In this document: positions 53,975 to 64,000 of the stretch, in pieces
Layout of the letters: every line of letters starts with the position of its first letter
Position numbering within the stretch: position 1 is the first letter of the stretch
Assembly: GCA_022241605.1 (NCBI GenBank)
Contig: JAKOMQ010000013.1
Coordinates: 51,003-115,002, forward strand
Length of the DNA: 64,000 nt
From: Aquimonas sp.
GTDB taxonomy: Bacteria > Pseudomonadota > Gammaproteobacteria > Xanthomonadales > Xanthomonadaceae
Reading direction: 5' to 3'
Translations under genes and position numbers: made by a program
The notes under the pieces: generated by a model
Told to the model about the DNA's origin: nothing
What the model saw: only the letters and a program-made list of their open reading frames with translations
The model's database searches: none

Positions 53975-54670
53975 ATGTTCAATCCTGAGAGATTGTTGAA
54001 GTCGATGATGGGTGGCGCGCTGGGCGGCGCGCTGGGCGGAGAGCGTGGCCGCAAGAAGAAGAAGTCCCGGGGCCTGGTTGGCGGTGCGCTGGGCGGGCTG
54101 GGAACCGGCCAGAAGGCGGCGCTGGGCCTGGGCGCGCTGGGCGTGGCCATGGCCGCCTGGGAACACTACAAGGGCCAGTCGGCGGCGCCGGCACAGCCGA
54201 TGCGTACGGCGCCGCCGCAGCCCTCGATGATGCCGCCTCCGCCACCCCCGCCGCCGCCCGCGCCTGCAGCGGCGCTGATGTCGGCGGCACCGCCTGCGCC
54301 ACCGGCCTCAGGTCTGGTGCCGGAAGCCCTGCTGGCGATCCGAAGCATGATCGCCGCCGCGGCCGCCGACGGCCTGATCGACGGCAACGAGCGCGAGGCC
54401 ATCCTCGGCCGCGCCGAGGCGGCCGGGCTGGACCCGGATGACCTCGCCGCGCTTCGCAGCGAGCTGGCGCAGCCGCTGTCGATGCCCGAACTGCTGGCGC
54501 AGACACCGCCCGAGCTGGCCGCCGAGGTGTACGCCGCCGCCCTGATCACCATCAGCATCGACACCGAGGCCGAGCGGAGGTGGATGCAGCGCCTGGCCGA
54601 GGGCCTGAACCTTGACCCCAGCGAGCGCGCAGACATCGACGCGCAGTTCGGCGCCCCCACCCAGCCCTGA
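53975..54670 (+). CDS. DUF533 (YebE/TerB-like) protein
   Basis: A 231-residue protein. MFNPERLLKSMMGGALGGAL begins a Gly/Ala-rich segment with basic KKKKSRG, then GQKAALGLGALGVAMAAWEH, the usual DUF533 layout, a Pro-rich linker (MMPPPPPPPPPAPAAA) and a C-terminal TerB-like helical domain (SMIAAAAADGLIDGNEREAI). Proteins of this family (YebE, a RpoE/Cpx-linked protein in E. coli) are inner-membrane associated and of unknown function. GAGG precedes the ATG. The next gene starts 9 bases after its stop, so they form an operon. Confidence 0.88.
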   Translation: MFNPERLLKSMMGGALGGALGGERGRKKKKSRGLVGGALGGLGTGQKAALGLGALGVAMAAWEHYKGQSAAPAQPMRTAPPQPSMMPPPPPPPPPAPAAALMSAAPPAPPASGLVPEALLAIRSMIAAAAADGLIDGNEREAILGRAEAAGLDPDDLAALRSELAQPLSMPELLAQTPPELAAEVYAAALITISIDTEAERRWMQRLAEGLNLDPSERADIDAQFGAPTQP

Positions 54671-54679
54671 GGATTCGCC

Positions 54680-55687
54680 ATGCACACCTGGTATTTGAGC
54701 TACAACGGCCAGCAGATCGGCCCGCTCGACCCCGCCGCTGCCGCCCGGCAGGCGCGCGAGAACCCCAACGGCCACGTCTGGCGCGCCGGCTACGCCGAGT
54801 GGATTCCGATCAACGCCTGCACCGAGCTGAGCCAGTCCAGCGGCCTGCCGGTGCCGATGTCACCGCCGCCGCCCAGCCATCGCAGCGCCGACGAGGTCGA
54901 GTACCAGATCTTCGGCACCGAGATGCAGTTCGTGGAGATCGAGTTGGACCCGGGCGAGAGCGCGGTGTCCGAAGCCGGCGCGCTGATGTTCAAGGACGCG
55001 CAGGTGGAGATGGAGACGATCTTCGGCGACGGCAGCCACAGCGGCCCGGGCGGCAGCTTCTTTGACAAGCTGCTGGGTGCGGGCAAGCGGGTGATCACCG
55101 GCGAGAGCCTGTTCATTACCATGTTCTCCAACACCGCTGCGCAGGGCCGCGCCAAGGTCGCCTTCGCCGCGCCCTACCCCGGCACCATCATCCCGCTTCG
55201 CTTGAGCAACTACGGCGGGCGCCTGATCTGCCAGAAGGACAGCTTTCTCTGCGCGGCGCGCGGCGTCAGCGTTGGCATCCACTTCCAGCGCAAGATCATG
55301 ACCGCCCTGTTCGGCGGCGAGGGCTTCATCATGCAGAAGCTCGAAGGCGACGGGCAGATCTTCGTGCATGCCGGCGGCACCGTGGTCGAGCGCGACCTGA
55401 AGCCCGGTGAACGTCTCGACGTTGACACCGGCTGCGTGGTGGCGTTCACCGACGGCGTGGATTTCGACGTGCGCCCGGTCGGCGGCATCAAGTCGATGCT
55501 GTTCGGCGGCGAGGGCGTGTTCCTGGCCACGCTCACCGGCCCAGGCCATGTCTGGCTGCAGAGCCTGCCGTTCTCGCGCATGGCCGGCCGCATGTTCTCC
55601 GCCGCCTACCAGCGCGGCGGCAGCCGCGACGAAGGCTCGGTCCTTGGCGGGCTGGGCGGGATCCTGTCGGGGGATCGGCGGTTCTGA
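54680..55687 (+). CDS. GYF_2 domain - AIM24/TIGR00266 fusion protein
   Basis: A 335-residue cytosolic protein joining an N-terminal GYF_2 domain (WYLSYNGQQIGPLDPAAAAR, then WRAGYAEWIPI, about 4-48) to a TIGR00266/AIM24 domain (about 70-320; EYQIFGTEMQFVEIELDPGE, MFSNTAAQGRAKVAFAAPYP, KIMTALFGGEGFIMQKLEGD). AIM24 is a trimeric barrel-like protein of unclear function in bacteria and in mitochondrial cristae. Cotranscribed with the DUF533 gene. The GYF_2 part may bind proline-rich peptides, and the DUF533 partner has such a stretch; that link is inference. Confidence 0.88.
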   Translation: MHTWYLSYNGQQIGPLDPAAAARQARENPNGHVWRAGYAEWIPINACTELSQSSGLPVPMSPPPPSHRSADEVEYQIFGTEMQFVEIELDPGESAVSEAGALMFKDAQVEMETIFGDGSHSGPGGSFFDKLLGAGKRVITGESLFITMFSNTAAQGRAKVAFAAPYPGTIIPLRLSNYGGRLICQKDSFLCAARGVSVGIHFQRKIMTALFGGEGFIMQKLEGDGQIFVHAGGTVVERDLKPGERLDVDTGCVVAFTDGVDFDVRPVGGIKSMLFGGEGVFLATLTGPGHVWLQSLPFSRMAGRMFSAAYQRGGSRDEGSVLGGLGGILSGDRRF

Positions 55688-55912
55688 GTACGCGATGCTC
55701 GCGGGCGCGCCGGCAGTGCCGGGCTGCGCTCGCGAGCACGGGTCGCGTCCAAGCAAGGGTCTTGCAGGGCGAGAGGCAACGGGGCGCCTGCGTTCGGCTG
55801 ACGCGCGCCGGCGTGAGGCATTCGACTCGCTATCGCGAATCCCGACACCTCTGGGAGCAAACAGGCAGCGAACAAGGGAGCGCGCGGACACCGCCGCGCG
55901 TACCCGGGGCAC

Positions 55913-57198
<1,286 letters not shown>

Positions 57199-57223
57199 CT
57201 TTCGCGTGTGCCGCGCGCGGCGA

Positions 57224-57481
57224 TTACTCGCTGATGACGCTCACGGTGCGGCGGTTCTTGGGGCCCTTGACCGCAAAGTTGACCACGCCGTCGCGCAGGG
57301 CGAACAGGGTGTGGTCACGGCCAATGCCGACGCCCGAACCCGGATGGAACTGGGTGCCGCGCTGGCGGATGATGATGTTGCCCGCATCGATGGCCTGGCC
57401 GCCGTAGATCTTGACGCCGAGGTACTTCGGGTTGGAATCGCGGCCGTTACGGGTACTGCCGCCTGCCTTTTTGTGTGCCAT
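57224..57481 (-). CDS. rpmA: 50S ribosomal protein L27
   Basis: An 85-residue L27, the same length as in E. coli. [20 protein letters not shown] and [20 protein letters not shown] are diagnostic. The N-terminal tail reaches the peptidyl-transferase centre. It follows rplU by 36 bases and is closed by an intrinsic terminator. Confidence 0.98.
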   Translation of the reverse strand: MAHKKAGGSTRNGRDSNPKYLGVKIYGGQAIDAGNIIIRQRGTQFHPGSGVGIGRDHTLFALRDGVVNFAVKGPKNRRTVSVISE

Positions 57482-57517
57482 GGAAGACTCTCCTTGCTAG
57501 GGGCGTGACGGCGCCGG

Positions 57518-57829
57518 TCAGGCGCTGATGCCGGTGATTTCGATTTCGGTGTAGTGCTGCCGGTGGCCCATCTGCTTGCGATGATGCTTGCGGCGGCGGA
57601 ACTTGATGATGTGGATCTTCTTGGCGCGGCCGTGGGCCTTGACGGTGGCGGTGACAATGGCGCCTGCGACGGTCGGGGTGCCGACCGTGACGCCTTCGCC
57701 GGTGCCGACCAGCAGGACCTGATCTAGGTCGATGCTGCTGCCTTCAGCGACTTCGAGCTTCTCCACGCGAAGGGTTTCACCCTCCATCACGCGGTACTGC
57801 TTGCCGCCGGTGACGATGACTGCGTACAT
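57518..57829 (-). CDS. rplU: 50S ribosomal protein L21
   Basis: A 103-residue L21. [20 protein letters not shown] and [20 protein letters not shown] are diagnostic. GAGGAAG lies before the ATG; an in-frame upstream TTG adds 19 residues and is rejected. A strong promoter lies about 120 bases upstream, leaving a leader long enough to hold an L21-type regulatory hairpin. Confidence 0.98.
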   Translation of the reverse strand: MYAVIVTGGKQYRVMEGETLRVEKLEVAEGSSIDLDQVLLVGTGEGVTVGTPTVAGAIVTATVKAHGRAKKIHIIKFRRRKHHRKQMGHRQHYTEIEITGISA

Positions 57830-57948
57830 GTTGCGACTTCCTCTGTAGTTATTGTCTGCCGCGCCAGCCGGAGCCCGGAGGCCCAAACCGCCCGGAAGCG
57901 TCGCAACAGCGACATCCGAGGCGAAAAGCAGGCCAGCGCAGCCGCGGG

Positions 57949-57977
57949 AGTATAGGTGAGCGCTGAGGGCCGGTCAA
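57949..57977 (-). promoter_or_regulatory. sigma-70 promoter of rplU-rpmA
   Basis: TTGACC (complement of 57972-57977), 17 bases, TATACT (complement of 57949-57954): 5/6 and 5/6 matches with ideal spacing, in the gap between rplU and nfeD. Confidence 0.85.
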
Positions 57978-57996
57978 ACCCACGACGCTGCCCGGT

Positions 57997-58443
57997 TCAG
58001 CCCTCGACAGGCTCCACCTTGAGCACCGCGCCGTCGACGGCCACCACCCGCACCCGCATGCCGGCCGCCGCGTCCTCGCCCTCCGCACGCCAGAAGGCAT
58101 CACCGATCTTGAGCCGGCCGCGGCCGTCGACGATGGCGCTCTCCAGCGCGTAGACCTGCCCCAGCAGCTGGGCACCACGACGATTCAAGGTGGCGTGGTC
58201 GCGCGGGCGCCGGTTGAGGCGGCCACGCAGCTTCCAGCCCACGCCCACCGACACCAGCCCAAGCACACCGAACAGAAACCACTGGGTCACCGGGTCCAGC
58301 GGCAGCAGCATCACCAGCACGGCGGTGGCGGCGGCCGCGAAGCCCAGCCACAGCAGGAAGGCGCCAGGCAGCAGCGCCTCGGCGGCGAACAGCACCAGGG
58401 CCAGAGCCCACCAGAACCAGGCCGACTGCATCAGGGCGGCCAT
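57997..58443 (-). CDS. NfeD-family membrane protein
   Basis: A 148-residue short NfeD. Two to three N-terminal helices (WFWWALALVLFAAEALLPGA, FLLWLGFAAAATAVLVMLLP, and WFLFGVLGLVSVGVGWKL) are followed by an OB-fold domain (about 85-148, GQVYALESAIVDGRGRLKIG). NfeD proteins pair with SPFH proteins in membrane microdomains. The stomatin-like gene lies 3 bases upstream, so the pair is translated together. Confidence 0.92.
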   Translation of the reverse strand: MAALMQSAWFWWALALVLFAAEALLPGAFLLWLGFAAAATAVLVMLLPLDPVTQWFLFGVLGLVSVGVGWKLRGRLNRRPRDHATLNRRGAQLLGQVYALESAIVDGRGRLKIGDAFWRAEGEDAAAGMRVRVVAVDGAVLKVEPVEG

Positions 58444-58446
58444 GGC

Positions 58447-59418
58447 TCAGGCCTGGCCGCCAACGCCGGGCACCACTGGCGGGCGCGGCGGCGGGCTGGG
58501 AGACTTCGGCGCGCTGTCGCCCCGGCCGCTCTGAGCCAGCTCGGCGATGCCGGCCAGCGCGCCCAGGATGCCGGTGCTCTCCATCGGCAGCAGCAGGGTC
58601 TTCTGGTTGGGCGAGCGGGCGAACTCCTTCATGGCCTCCACGTACTTCTGGGCCACGAAGTAGTTGACCGCCTGCACGTCGCCTTTGGCGATCGCCTGGC
58701 TGACCATCATGGTCGCCTTGGCCTCGGCCTCGGCCAGGCGCTCACGCGCTTCGGCGTCGCGGAAAGCCGCCTCGCGACGGCCCTCGGCTTCGAGGATAGC
58801 GGCCTGCTTTTCACCCTCTGCGCGCAGGATCTCGGAGGCGCGATGGCCTTCGGCATCAAGGATGTTGGCGCGCTTCTCGCGCTCGGCCTTCATCTGCCGG
58901 GCCATCGAATCCACCAGGTCACGCGGCGGCTGGATGTCCTTGATCTCGATGCGGTTGACCTTGAGACCCCAGGGATGAGTGGCGTCGTCCACTACCGCCA
59001 GCAGGCGGGCGTTGATCTCATCGCGCTTGGACAGCGATTCGTCGAGGTCCATCGAGCCCAGCACGGTGCGGGTGTTGGTCATGGTCAGGTTGAGGATGGC
59101 GATCTCCAGCTGGGCCACCTCGTAGGCGGCCTTGGCCGCGTCCAGCACCTGGTAGAAAACCACCGCATCGACCTTCACCACCGCGTTGTCGCGGGTGATG
59201 ATGTCCTGGCTGGGCACATCCAGCACCTGCTCCATCATGTTCATCTTGTGACCGATCGCATCGACCCATGGAATGATGAAGCCCAAGCCGGGAGACAGCG
59301 TGTGGGTGTAGCGGCCGAAGCGCTCCACCGTGTATTCGAAGCCCTGCTGAACCGAACGCACGCCCTTGAACAGGGTCACCACCACGAAACCGATCAGCAC
59401 CACCACAAACCAAGTCAT
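58447..59418 (-). CDS. SPFH/stomatin-like protein (QmcA family)
   Basis: A 323-residue membrane-anchored SPFH protein. MTWFVVVLIGFVVVTLFKGV is the N-terminal anchor; the SPFH domain contains QQGFEYTVERFGRYTHTLSP and IPWVDAIGHKMNMMEQVLDV. A long alanine- and glutamate-rich coiled coil (AEREKRANILDAEGHRASEI) precedes the C-terminal part. It probably forms large oligomeric cages with the NfeD partner. GGAGG lies 5 bases before the ATG chosen; the upstream ATG at 59430 overlaps that site. Confidence 0.95.
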   Translation of the reverse strand: MTWFVVVLIGFVVVTLFKGVRSVQQGFEYTVERFGRYTHTLSPGLGFIIPWVDAIGHKMNMMEQVLDVPSQDIITRDNAVVKVDAVVFYQVLDAAKAAYEVAQLEIAILNLTMTNTRTVLGSMDLDESLSKRDEINARLLAVVDDATHPWGLKVNRIEIKDIQPPRDLVDSMARQMKAEREKRANILDAEGHRASEILRAEGEKQAAILEAEGRREAAFRDAEARERLAEAEAKATMMVSQAIAKGDVQAVNYFVAQKYVEAMKEFARSPNQKTLLLPMESTGILGALAGIAELAQSGRGDSAPKSPSPPPRPPVVPGVGGQA

Positions 59419-59701
59419 TGAACCCTCCATATCGAATCCTCCTGAGCCCCCAGGGGCGGCGTGCACTATAGGTGAAGACAGCGGGAGTCACGCATCGGCG
59501 CAGCGCGCAGTGCCGCGTCAGCGTCGTCCGCCTCACTACCCGCCTCGTTTCGACTCGACGGGTTCAAGCGTGCGCAATCCAGCCCAACCGACAGCCCAGA
59601 CAGCGGCGTCATCGCAGGCCAGGCCAAACCCGCAGCGTGAACGCCGGCTTGCGACAGCGCGCGCCACGACCTTCGGGGCATGGAGTTTGTGACTGCAGCC
59701 A
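59419..59701. other. divergent gap before the iron ABC operon
   Basis: About 280 bases with no gene I can support; short frames on both strands are Arg/Pro-rich and have no Shine-Dalgarno. The Fur-box-like sequence lies at its right edge. Confidence 0.4.
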
Positions 59702-59720
59702 GATAACATCGATTCTCATT
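59702..59720 (+). promoter_or_regulatory. candidate Fur box
   Basis: The complement reads AATGAGAATC followed by GATGTTATC. The first ten bases equal the core of the Fur box GATAATGAGAATCATTATC; the second half is displaced by three bases (GTTATC). It lies 45-63 bases before the ATG of a ferric-iron binding protein gene, where Fur sites normally sit. Confidence 0.65.
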
Positions 59721-59764
59721 CCCACCCGGCTGCCGTCGCCCGCCCCCTTCCCCCGAGGTTTCTG

Positions 59765-60766
59765 ATGCGCGCCTTGCTCCCCTCCCTGGGCCTTGCCGCC
59801 CTGTTCGCCGCCTCCTTCGCCAACGCCGCCGATCTGGTGGTCTACAGCGCCCGCAACGAGCAGCTGGTCAAGCCGATCTTCGAGCGCTACGAGCAGGAGA
59901 CCGGACTCAAAATCCAGTACCTGACCGACCGCGAGGCGCCGCTGATGGCGCGCCTGCAGGCCGAAGGGCGGCGCACCCAGGCCGACCTGTTCATCACCGT
60001 GGACGCCGGCAACCTCTGGCAGGCGGGTGAACTGGGCCTGCTGCGGCCGGTGCAGTCCGAGCTGCTCAGCGACGCCATTCCAGCCCACCTGCGCGACCCG
60101 CAGAACCGTTGGTTCGGCCTGTCGGTGCGCGCCCGCACCCTGATCTACAACACCGAGCGGCTCGACCCCGCCAGCCTGTCCACCTATGAAGCCCTGGCCG
60201 AGCCGGAGTGGAAGGGCCGGCTGTGCCTGCGCACCTCCAAGAAGGTCTACAACCAGAGCCTGGTCGCCAGCCTGATCGAGGCCCACGGCAGCGCCGAGGC
60301 CGAGCGCATCGTGCGCGGCTGGGTCGACAACCTGGCGGTCGCGCCGTTCGCCAACGACGACGACACCATCCTTGCCGTGGCCGCCGGCCGCTGCGACGTG
60401 GCCATCGTCAACACCTACTACCTGGGCCGCTTGAAGCGCGATCGCCCCGAGCTGCCGGTGACCGTGTTCTGGCCGAACCAAAGCGAGGGCGAGCGCGGCG
60501 TGCATGTGAATGTCTCCGGTGCTGGCATCACCACGCACGCCAAGCGCCCGGAAGCGGCCCAGGCCTTCCTGGAATGGCTGGCGTCCGTGCCAGTGCAGGA
60601 AAAGTTCGCCGGCGAGAATCTTGAGTTTCCGGCGCGCGAAGGCGTGGCGCTGGACCCGCTGGTCGAGGGCTGGGGCCCGTTCCGACCCGACCTGATCAAC
60701 GTCTCCCGCGCCGGTGCTCTTCAGGCCGAGGCGACCATGCTGATGGACCGTGTCGGCTACCGCTGA
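59765..60766 (+). CDS. fbpA: Fe(3+) ABC transporter periplasmic binding protein
   Basis: A 333-residue exported ferric-ion binding protein of the FbpA/FutA type. Signal peptide MRALLPSLGLAALFAASFANA; mature protein starts ADLVVYSARNEQLVKPIFER. VDAGNLWQAGELGLLRPVQS and AIVNTYYLGRLKRDRP (the tyrosine pair that binds Fe3+) are family marks, as is HVNVSGAGITTHAKRPEAAQ. A Fur-box-like sequence precedes it. The permease gene overlaps its last 17 bases, and the ATPase follows. Confidence 0.95.
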   Translation: MRALLPSLGLAALFAASFANAADLVVYSARNEQLVKPIFERYEQETGLKIQYLTDREAPLMARLQAEGRRTQADLFITVDAGNLWQAGELGLLRPVQSELLSDAIPAHLRDPQNRWFGLSVRARTLIYNTERLDPASLSTYEALAEPEWKGRLCLRTSKKVYNQSLVASLIEAHGSAEAERIVRGWVDNLAVAPFANDDDTILAVAAGRCDVAIVNTYYLGRLKRDRPELPVTVFWPNQSEGERGVHVNVSGAGITTHAKRPEAAQAFLEWLASVPVQEKFAGENLEFPAREGVALDPLVEGWGPFRPDLINVSRAGALQAEATMLMDRVGYR

Positions 60767-62361
60767 AGCCCTGCCCGGCGCTGCCGCACCCGCGGCCTCG
60801 CGCCGCTTCGGGGGCCTGAGCCTGCTGGCGCTGGCGCTGTGCCTGCCCAGCCTGGTGCCGCTGCTGTCGGCGGCACTGGCGCTGTTCGACCCCGACCCGG
60901 AAACCCTCTCCCACCTGCTGCAGTTCACCCTGCCGCGGGTGGCCGGCAACACGCTGTGGCTGCTGCTGGGGGTGGGCCTCGGCACCGCCCTGCTCGGCAC
61001 TGCGCTGGCGGCGCTGGTGGCGCTCACCGAGTTCCCCGGCCGGCGCCTGTTCCAGTGGGCGCTGGTGCTGCCGCTGGCGCTGCCGGGCTATGTGTTCGCG
61101 GTGGCCTTTATCGGCCTGTTCGACTTCAGCGGCGCGTTCGCCACCCAGCTCCGCGAGTTCGGCCTGGGCGTGCCGGAGATCCGCTCGCGCGCCGGCGTCA
61201 TCGTGGTGATGAGCCTGGCGCTGTACCCCTACGTCTACCTGGTCGCCAGCGATGCCTTCGCCAGCCAGGGCGCGCGGGCGCTGGAGGCAGCGCGCGCACT
61301 CGGCATGTCGCCGCTGCGGGCCTTCTTCAGCGCCAGCCTGCCGCTGGCGCGGCCCTTCATCGCCGGCGGCGTGCTGCTGGTGCTGATGGAGACCCTGGCC
61401 GACTTCGGCACCGTCGCCGCCTTCAACTACGACACCTTCACCACCGCGATCTACCAAGCCTGGTTTGCCCTGTTCTCCCCCAGCACCGCGCTGCAGATCG
61501 CGGCCGTAATGCTGGTGGTGGTCGCCCTGCTGGTGGGCATGGAAGCCTGGAGCCGGCGCCGGCAATCCTTCGCGCGGTTGGGCGCCCCGGTGCAAACGCG
61601 GCTGGCGCTCGGCCGCTGGCGCTGGGCCGCCACCGGCTTCTGCGCGCTGCTGCTGGGTCTGGCCTTCCTGCTGCCCATGGCTCGGCTGGGCTGGCTGTCG
61701 CTGTCGCGCCTCAACGAGTTCAACGCCGGCTATTTCGGCCTGGTGGTGAACGCCTTCAGCCTGTCGGCGATGGCGGCCGCGCTGACCATTGCCGCGGCCC
61801 TGGTGCTGGCCATGGCCGCGCGCGAGCAGCCGGGCTGGCCGAGCCGCCTGGCCCAGCGCATCGGCACCCTCGGCTATGGCCTGCCCGGCGCCTTGCTGGC
61901 GATCGGGCTGTACGTACCGGTCACCCGCGCCTCGGGCTGGGTGCTGGATCGCCTCGACTGGGACCTCGCCCTGCAGGGCGGCCTGCTGCTCCTGCTGGTC
62001 GCCTACGGGGTACGCTTCACCGCCGTGGCGCACGCCCCTGTCGCGGGTGCCCTGATGCGTATCCGCGACAGCCAGCTCGAGGCCGCACGCCTGCTGGGCG
62101 TGCGCGGACTGCGTCGGCTGCGCCAGCTGCACTGGCCCCTGCTGCGCGGCGGCATCGCCAGCGCCGGACTGCTGGTGTTCGTGGACGTGATGAAGGAAAT
62201 GCCGATCACCCTGATGATGCGCCCCTTCGGCTGGAACACCCTGGCCACCCGCGTGTTCGAGCTGACCAGCGAAGGCGAGTGGGCGCGCGCCGCCCTGCCC
62301 TCGCTCAGCATCGTCATCGTCGGTGTGTTGCCGGTGCTGTTGCTGACCCGCAGGAGTGCAC

Positions 62362-62372
<11 letters not shown>
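60750..62372 (+). CDS. fbpB: Fe(3+) ABC transporter permease
   Basis: A 540-residue permease with two copies of a six-helix BPD_transp_1 unit, as usual for FbpB. The EAA loops read EAARALGMSPLRAFFSASLP and EAARLLGVRGLRRLRQLHWP. It starts with GTG at 60750, overlapping fbpA; its stop overlaps the fbpC start. It carries iron across the inner membrane. Confidence 0.95.
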
Positions 62373-63411
<1,039 letters not shown>

Positions 63412-63728
63412 GGGGGCTGGCGCCTTTCGGCTGTGGCGTAAGCGTGATCCTGGTGGGCTGTACCTGGGTGCGCTGGAGTGCGCATCCTGCGTTCTGAAAT
63501 TTAGTTCAGCGACTTTCCTATAGGGTGTGCCTTGGCGCACCGTCATGCGTCTGGGGCTTGTCGCTGTGTTTGTGTTCCGATCCAAAGCGACGAGCGGAAG
63601 CAAGAGCTTTCGGTCCGTCCTTCGCGCGCTTTGGCCCTCGCCCGCTGTTCCCTCGGCAACCCGGTGTCACGGCGGGCCGTAGTGTTGCTTTTCATACGGT
63701 GTGCCTTGGCCTGAGGTCTCCCCACTTT
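63412..63728. other. gap with a spaced direct repeat next to an IS end
   Basis: No gene I can support. GGTGTGCCTTGGC occurs at 63524-63536 and again at 63698-63710, 174 bases apart, each preceded by a similar TTTCCTATA/TTTTCATAC stretch. The second copy lies about 20 bases from the transposase stop codon, so one copy may mark an insertion-sequence terminus. Confidence 0.4.
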
Positions 63729-64000
63729 TCATAGCAGTGCGAGCCCCCGTTTTCGCTCGAGGAGTTCGCCCAATACGGCGTGCAGACCGGCACGAATATC
63801 TTGGGGTAAGCGCCTGAATCGTAACCACTCCATTCCCCTTCGCCACGCCGAGTAGCGGCGCATGTGCGACTTCTGGCGGGTCAGGGGATCCACGCTCCAG
63901 GTGTTCCGGGCAGCGATGGCCATCATCCATGCGGCAAAGCTGGTCAGGCGATTGAGCAGCAGCAACACGCCCGCGCGCTCGCTCTTGCGGGTCAGGCTGT
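63729..64000 (-). CDS. IS4-type transposase, C-terminal part
   Basis: The frame is open to the right edge, so only about 90 C-terminal residues are seen: SLTRKSERAGVLLLLNRLTS, FAAWMMAIAARNTWSVDPLT, and SHMRRYSAWRRGMEWLRFRR. The pattern of a 'LTRK.DR..LLLLL..L.SFAAWL.GLAA' helix followed by RRY.S.LR.G matches the end of IS4-family DDE transposases. The DDE residues lie outside the window. Whether the element is intact cannot be seen. Confidence 0.6.
   Translation of the reverse strand, partial: SLTRKSERAGVLLLLNRLTSFAAWMMAIAARNTWSVDPLTRQKSHMRRYSAWRRGMEWLRFRRLPQDIRAGLHAVLGELLERKRGLALL

Overview
The window is GC-rich, densely coded chromosomal DNA from a gammaproteobacterium. Gene order and protein features point to the order Lysobacterales (Xanthomonadales): hrcA-grpE-dnaK-dnaJ beside recN, fur and bamE; a Fur without the usual structural-zinc cysteines; one LolC/E-type permease with LolD; sdhCDAB with its assembly factors. 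This placement is inferred from gene content, not from a marker-gene search. There are no rRNA or tRNA genes, no CRISPR array and no prophage.

Layout. 1-2.6 kb: the 5' end of an S4-domain pseudouridine synthase, a PRC-barrel protein, an IS630 transposase remnant, a 23-residue arginine-rich small ORF and a RIO-type kinase. 2.7-9.6 kb: the chaperone block (dnaJ, dnaK, grpE, hrcA, all minus) with a near-consensus sigma-32 promoter before dnaK, then divergent recN. 9.8-17.1 kb: greB, a rhomboid protease with a long cytosolic tail, rlmD, nagZ, a purine-salvage pair (hpt and an MTI/MTA phosphorylase), bamE divergent from fur, and a cold-shock gene. 17.5-20.7 kb: slyD, then a small membrane peptide + YtrA-type GntR regulator + ABC ATPase + permease operon with a palindromic operator over its promoter. 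21-30 kb: a lipid-flavoured accessory stretch (WS/DGAT acyltransferase, HAL-family lyase, PhoD phosphatase, FFLEE-motif protein, patatin, phasin). 30-40 kb: a propeller/GGDEF sensor, CnoX, zipA, comEC, lolD, lolC. 40-46 kb: a complex II block with sdhCDAB, both assembly factors (SdhE and SDHAF4/DUF1674), YgfX and YgfZ. 46-53 kb: a PhnD-like binding protein, a CbpA-like DnaJ with Hsp20 and a sigma-32-like promoter, and dgkA-rlmI-lgt-thyA-folA. 53-56 kb: small membrane proteins, a DUF533 protein and a GYF-AIM24 fusion. 56-59 kb: obgE, rpmA, rplU, nfeD, stomatin. 59.7-63.4 kb: a Fur-box-preceded ferric-iron ABC operon. The right edge cuts the C-terminus of an IS4-type transposase.

The most unusual signal is two families of dispersed palindromic intergenic repeats. 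Family A (about 80-180 bp, ends resembling GTGTGAAAAAACC) has five copies, mostly at 3' gene ends; one end supplies the stop codon of a sensor gene and another contains the stop of greB. Family B (about 90-170 bp, arms built of GGGATTCG repeats) has five full copies and one half copy. It sits tightly between dnaK/dnaJ and sdhA/sdhB, abuts the start codons of dnaJ, sdhB, obgE and a MAPEG gene, and leaves all four without a visible Shine-Dalgarno. Folding the arms would bring the upstream stop codon next to the downstream start codon.
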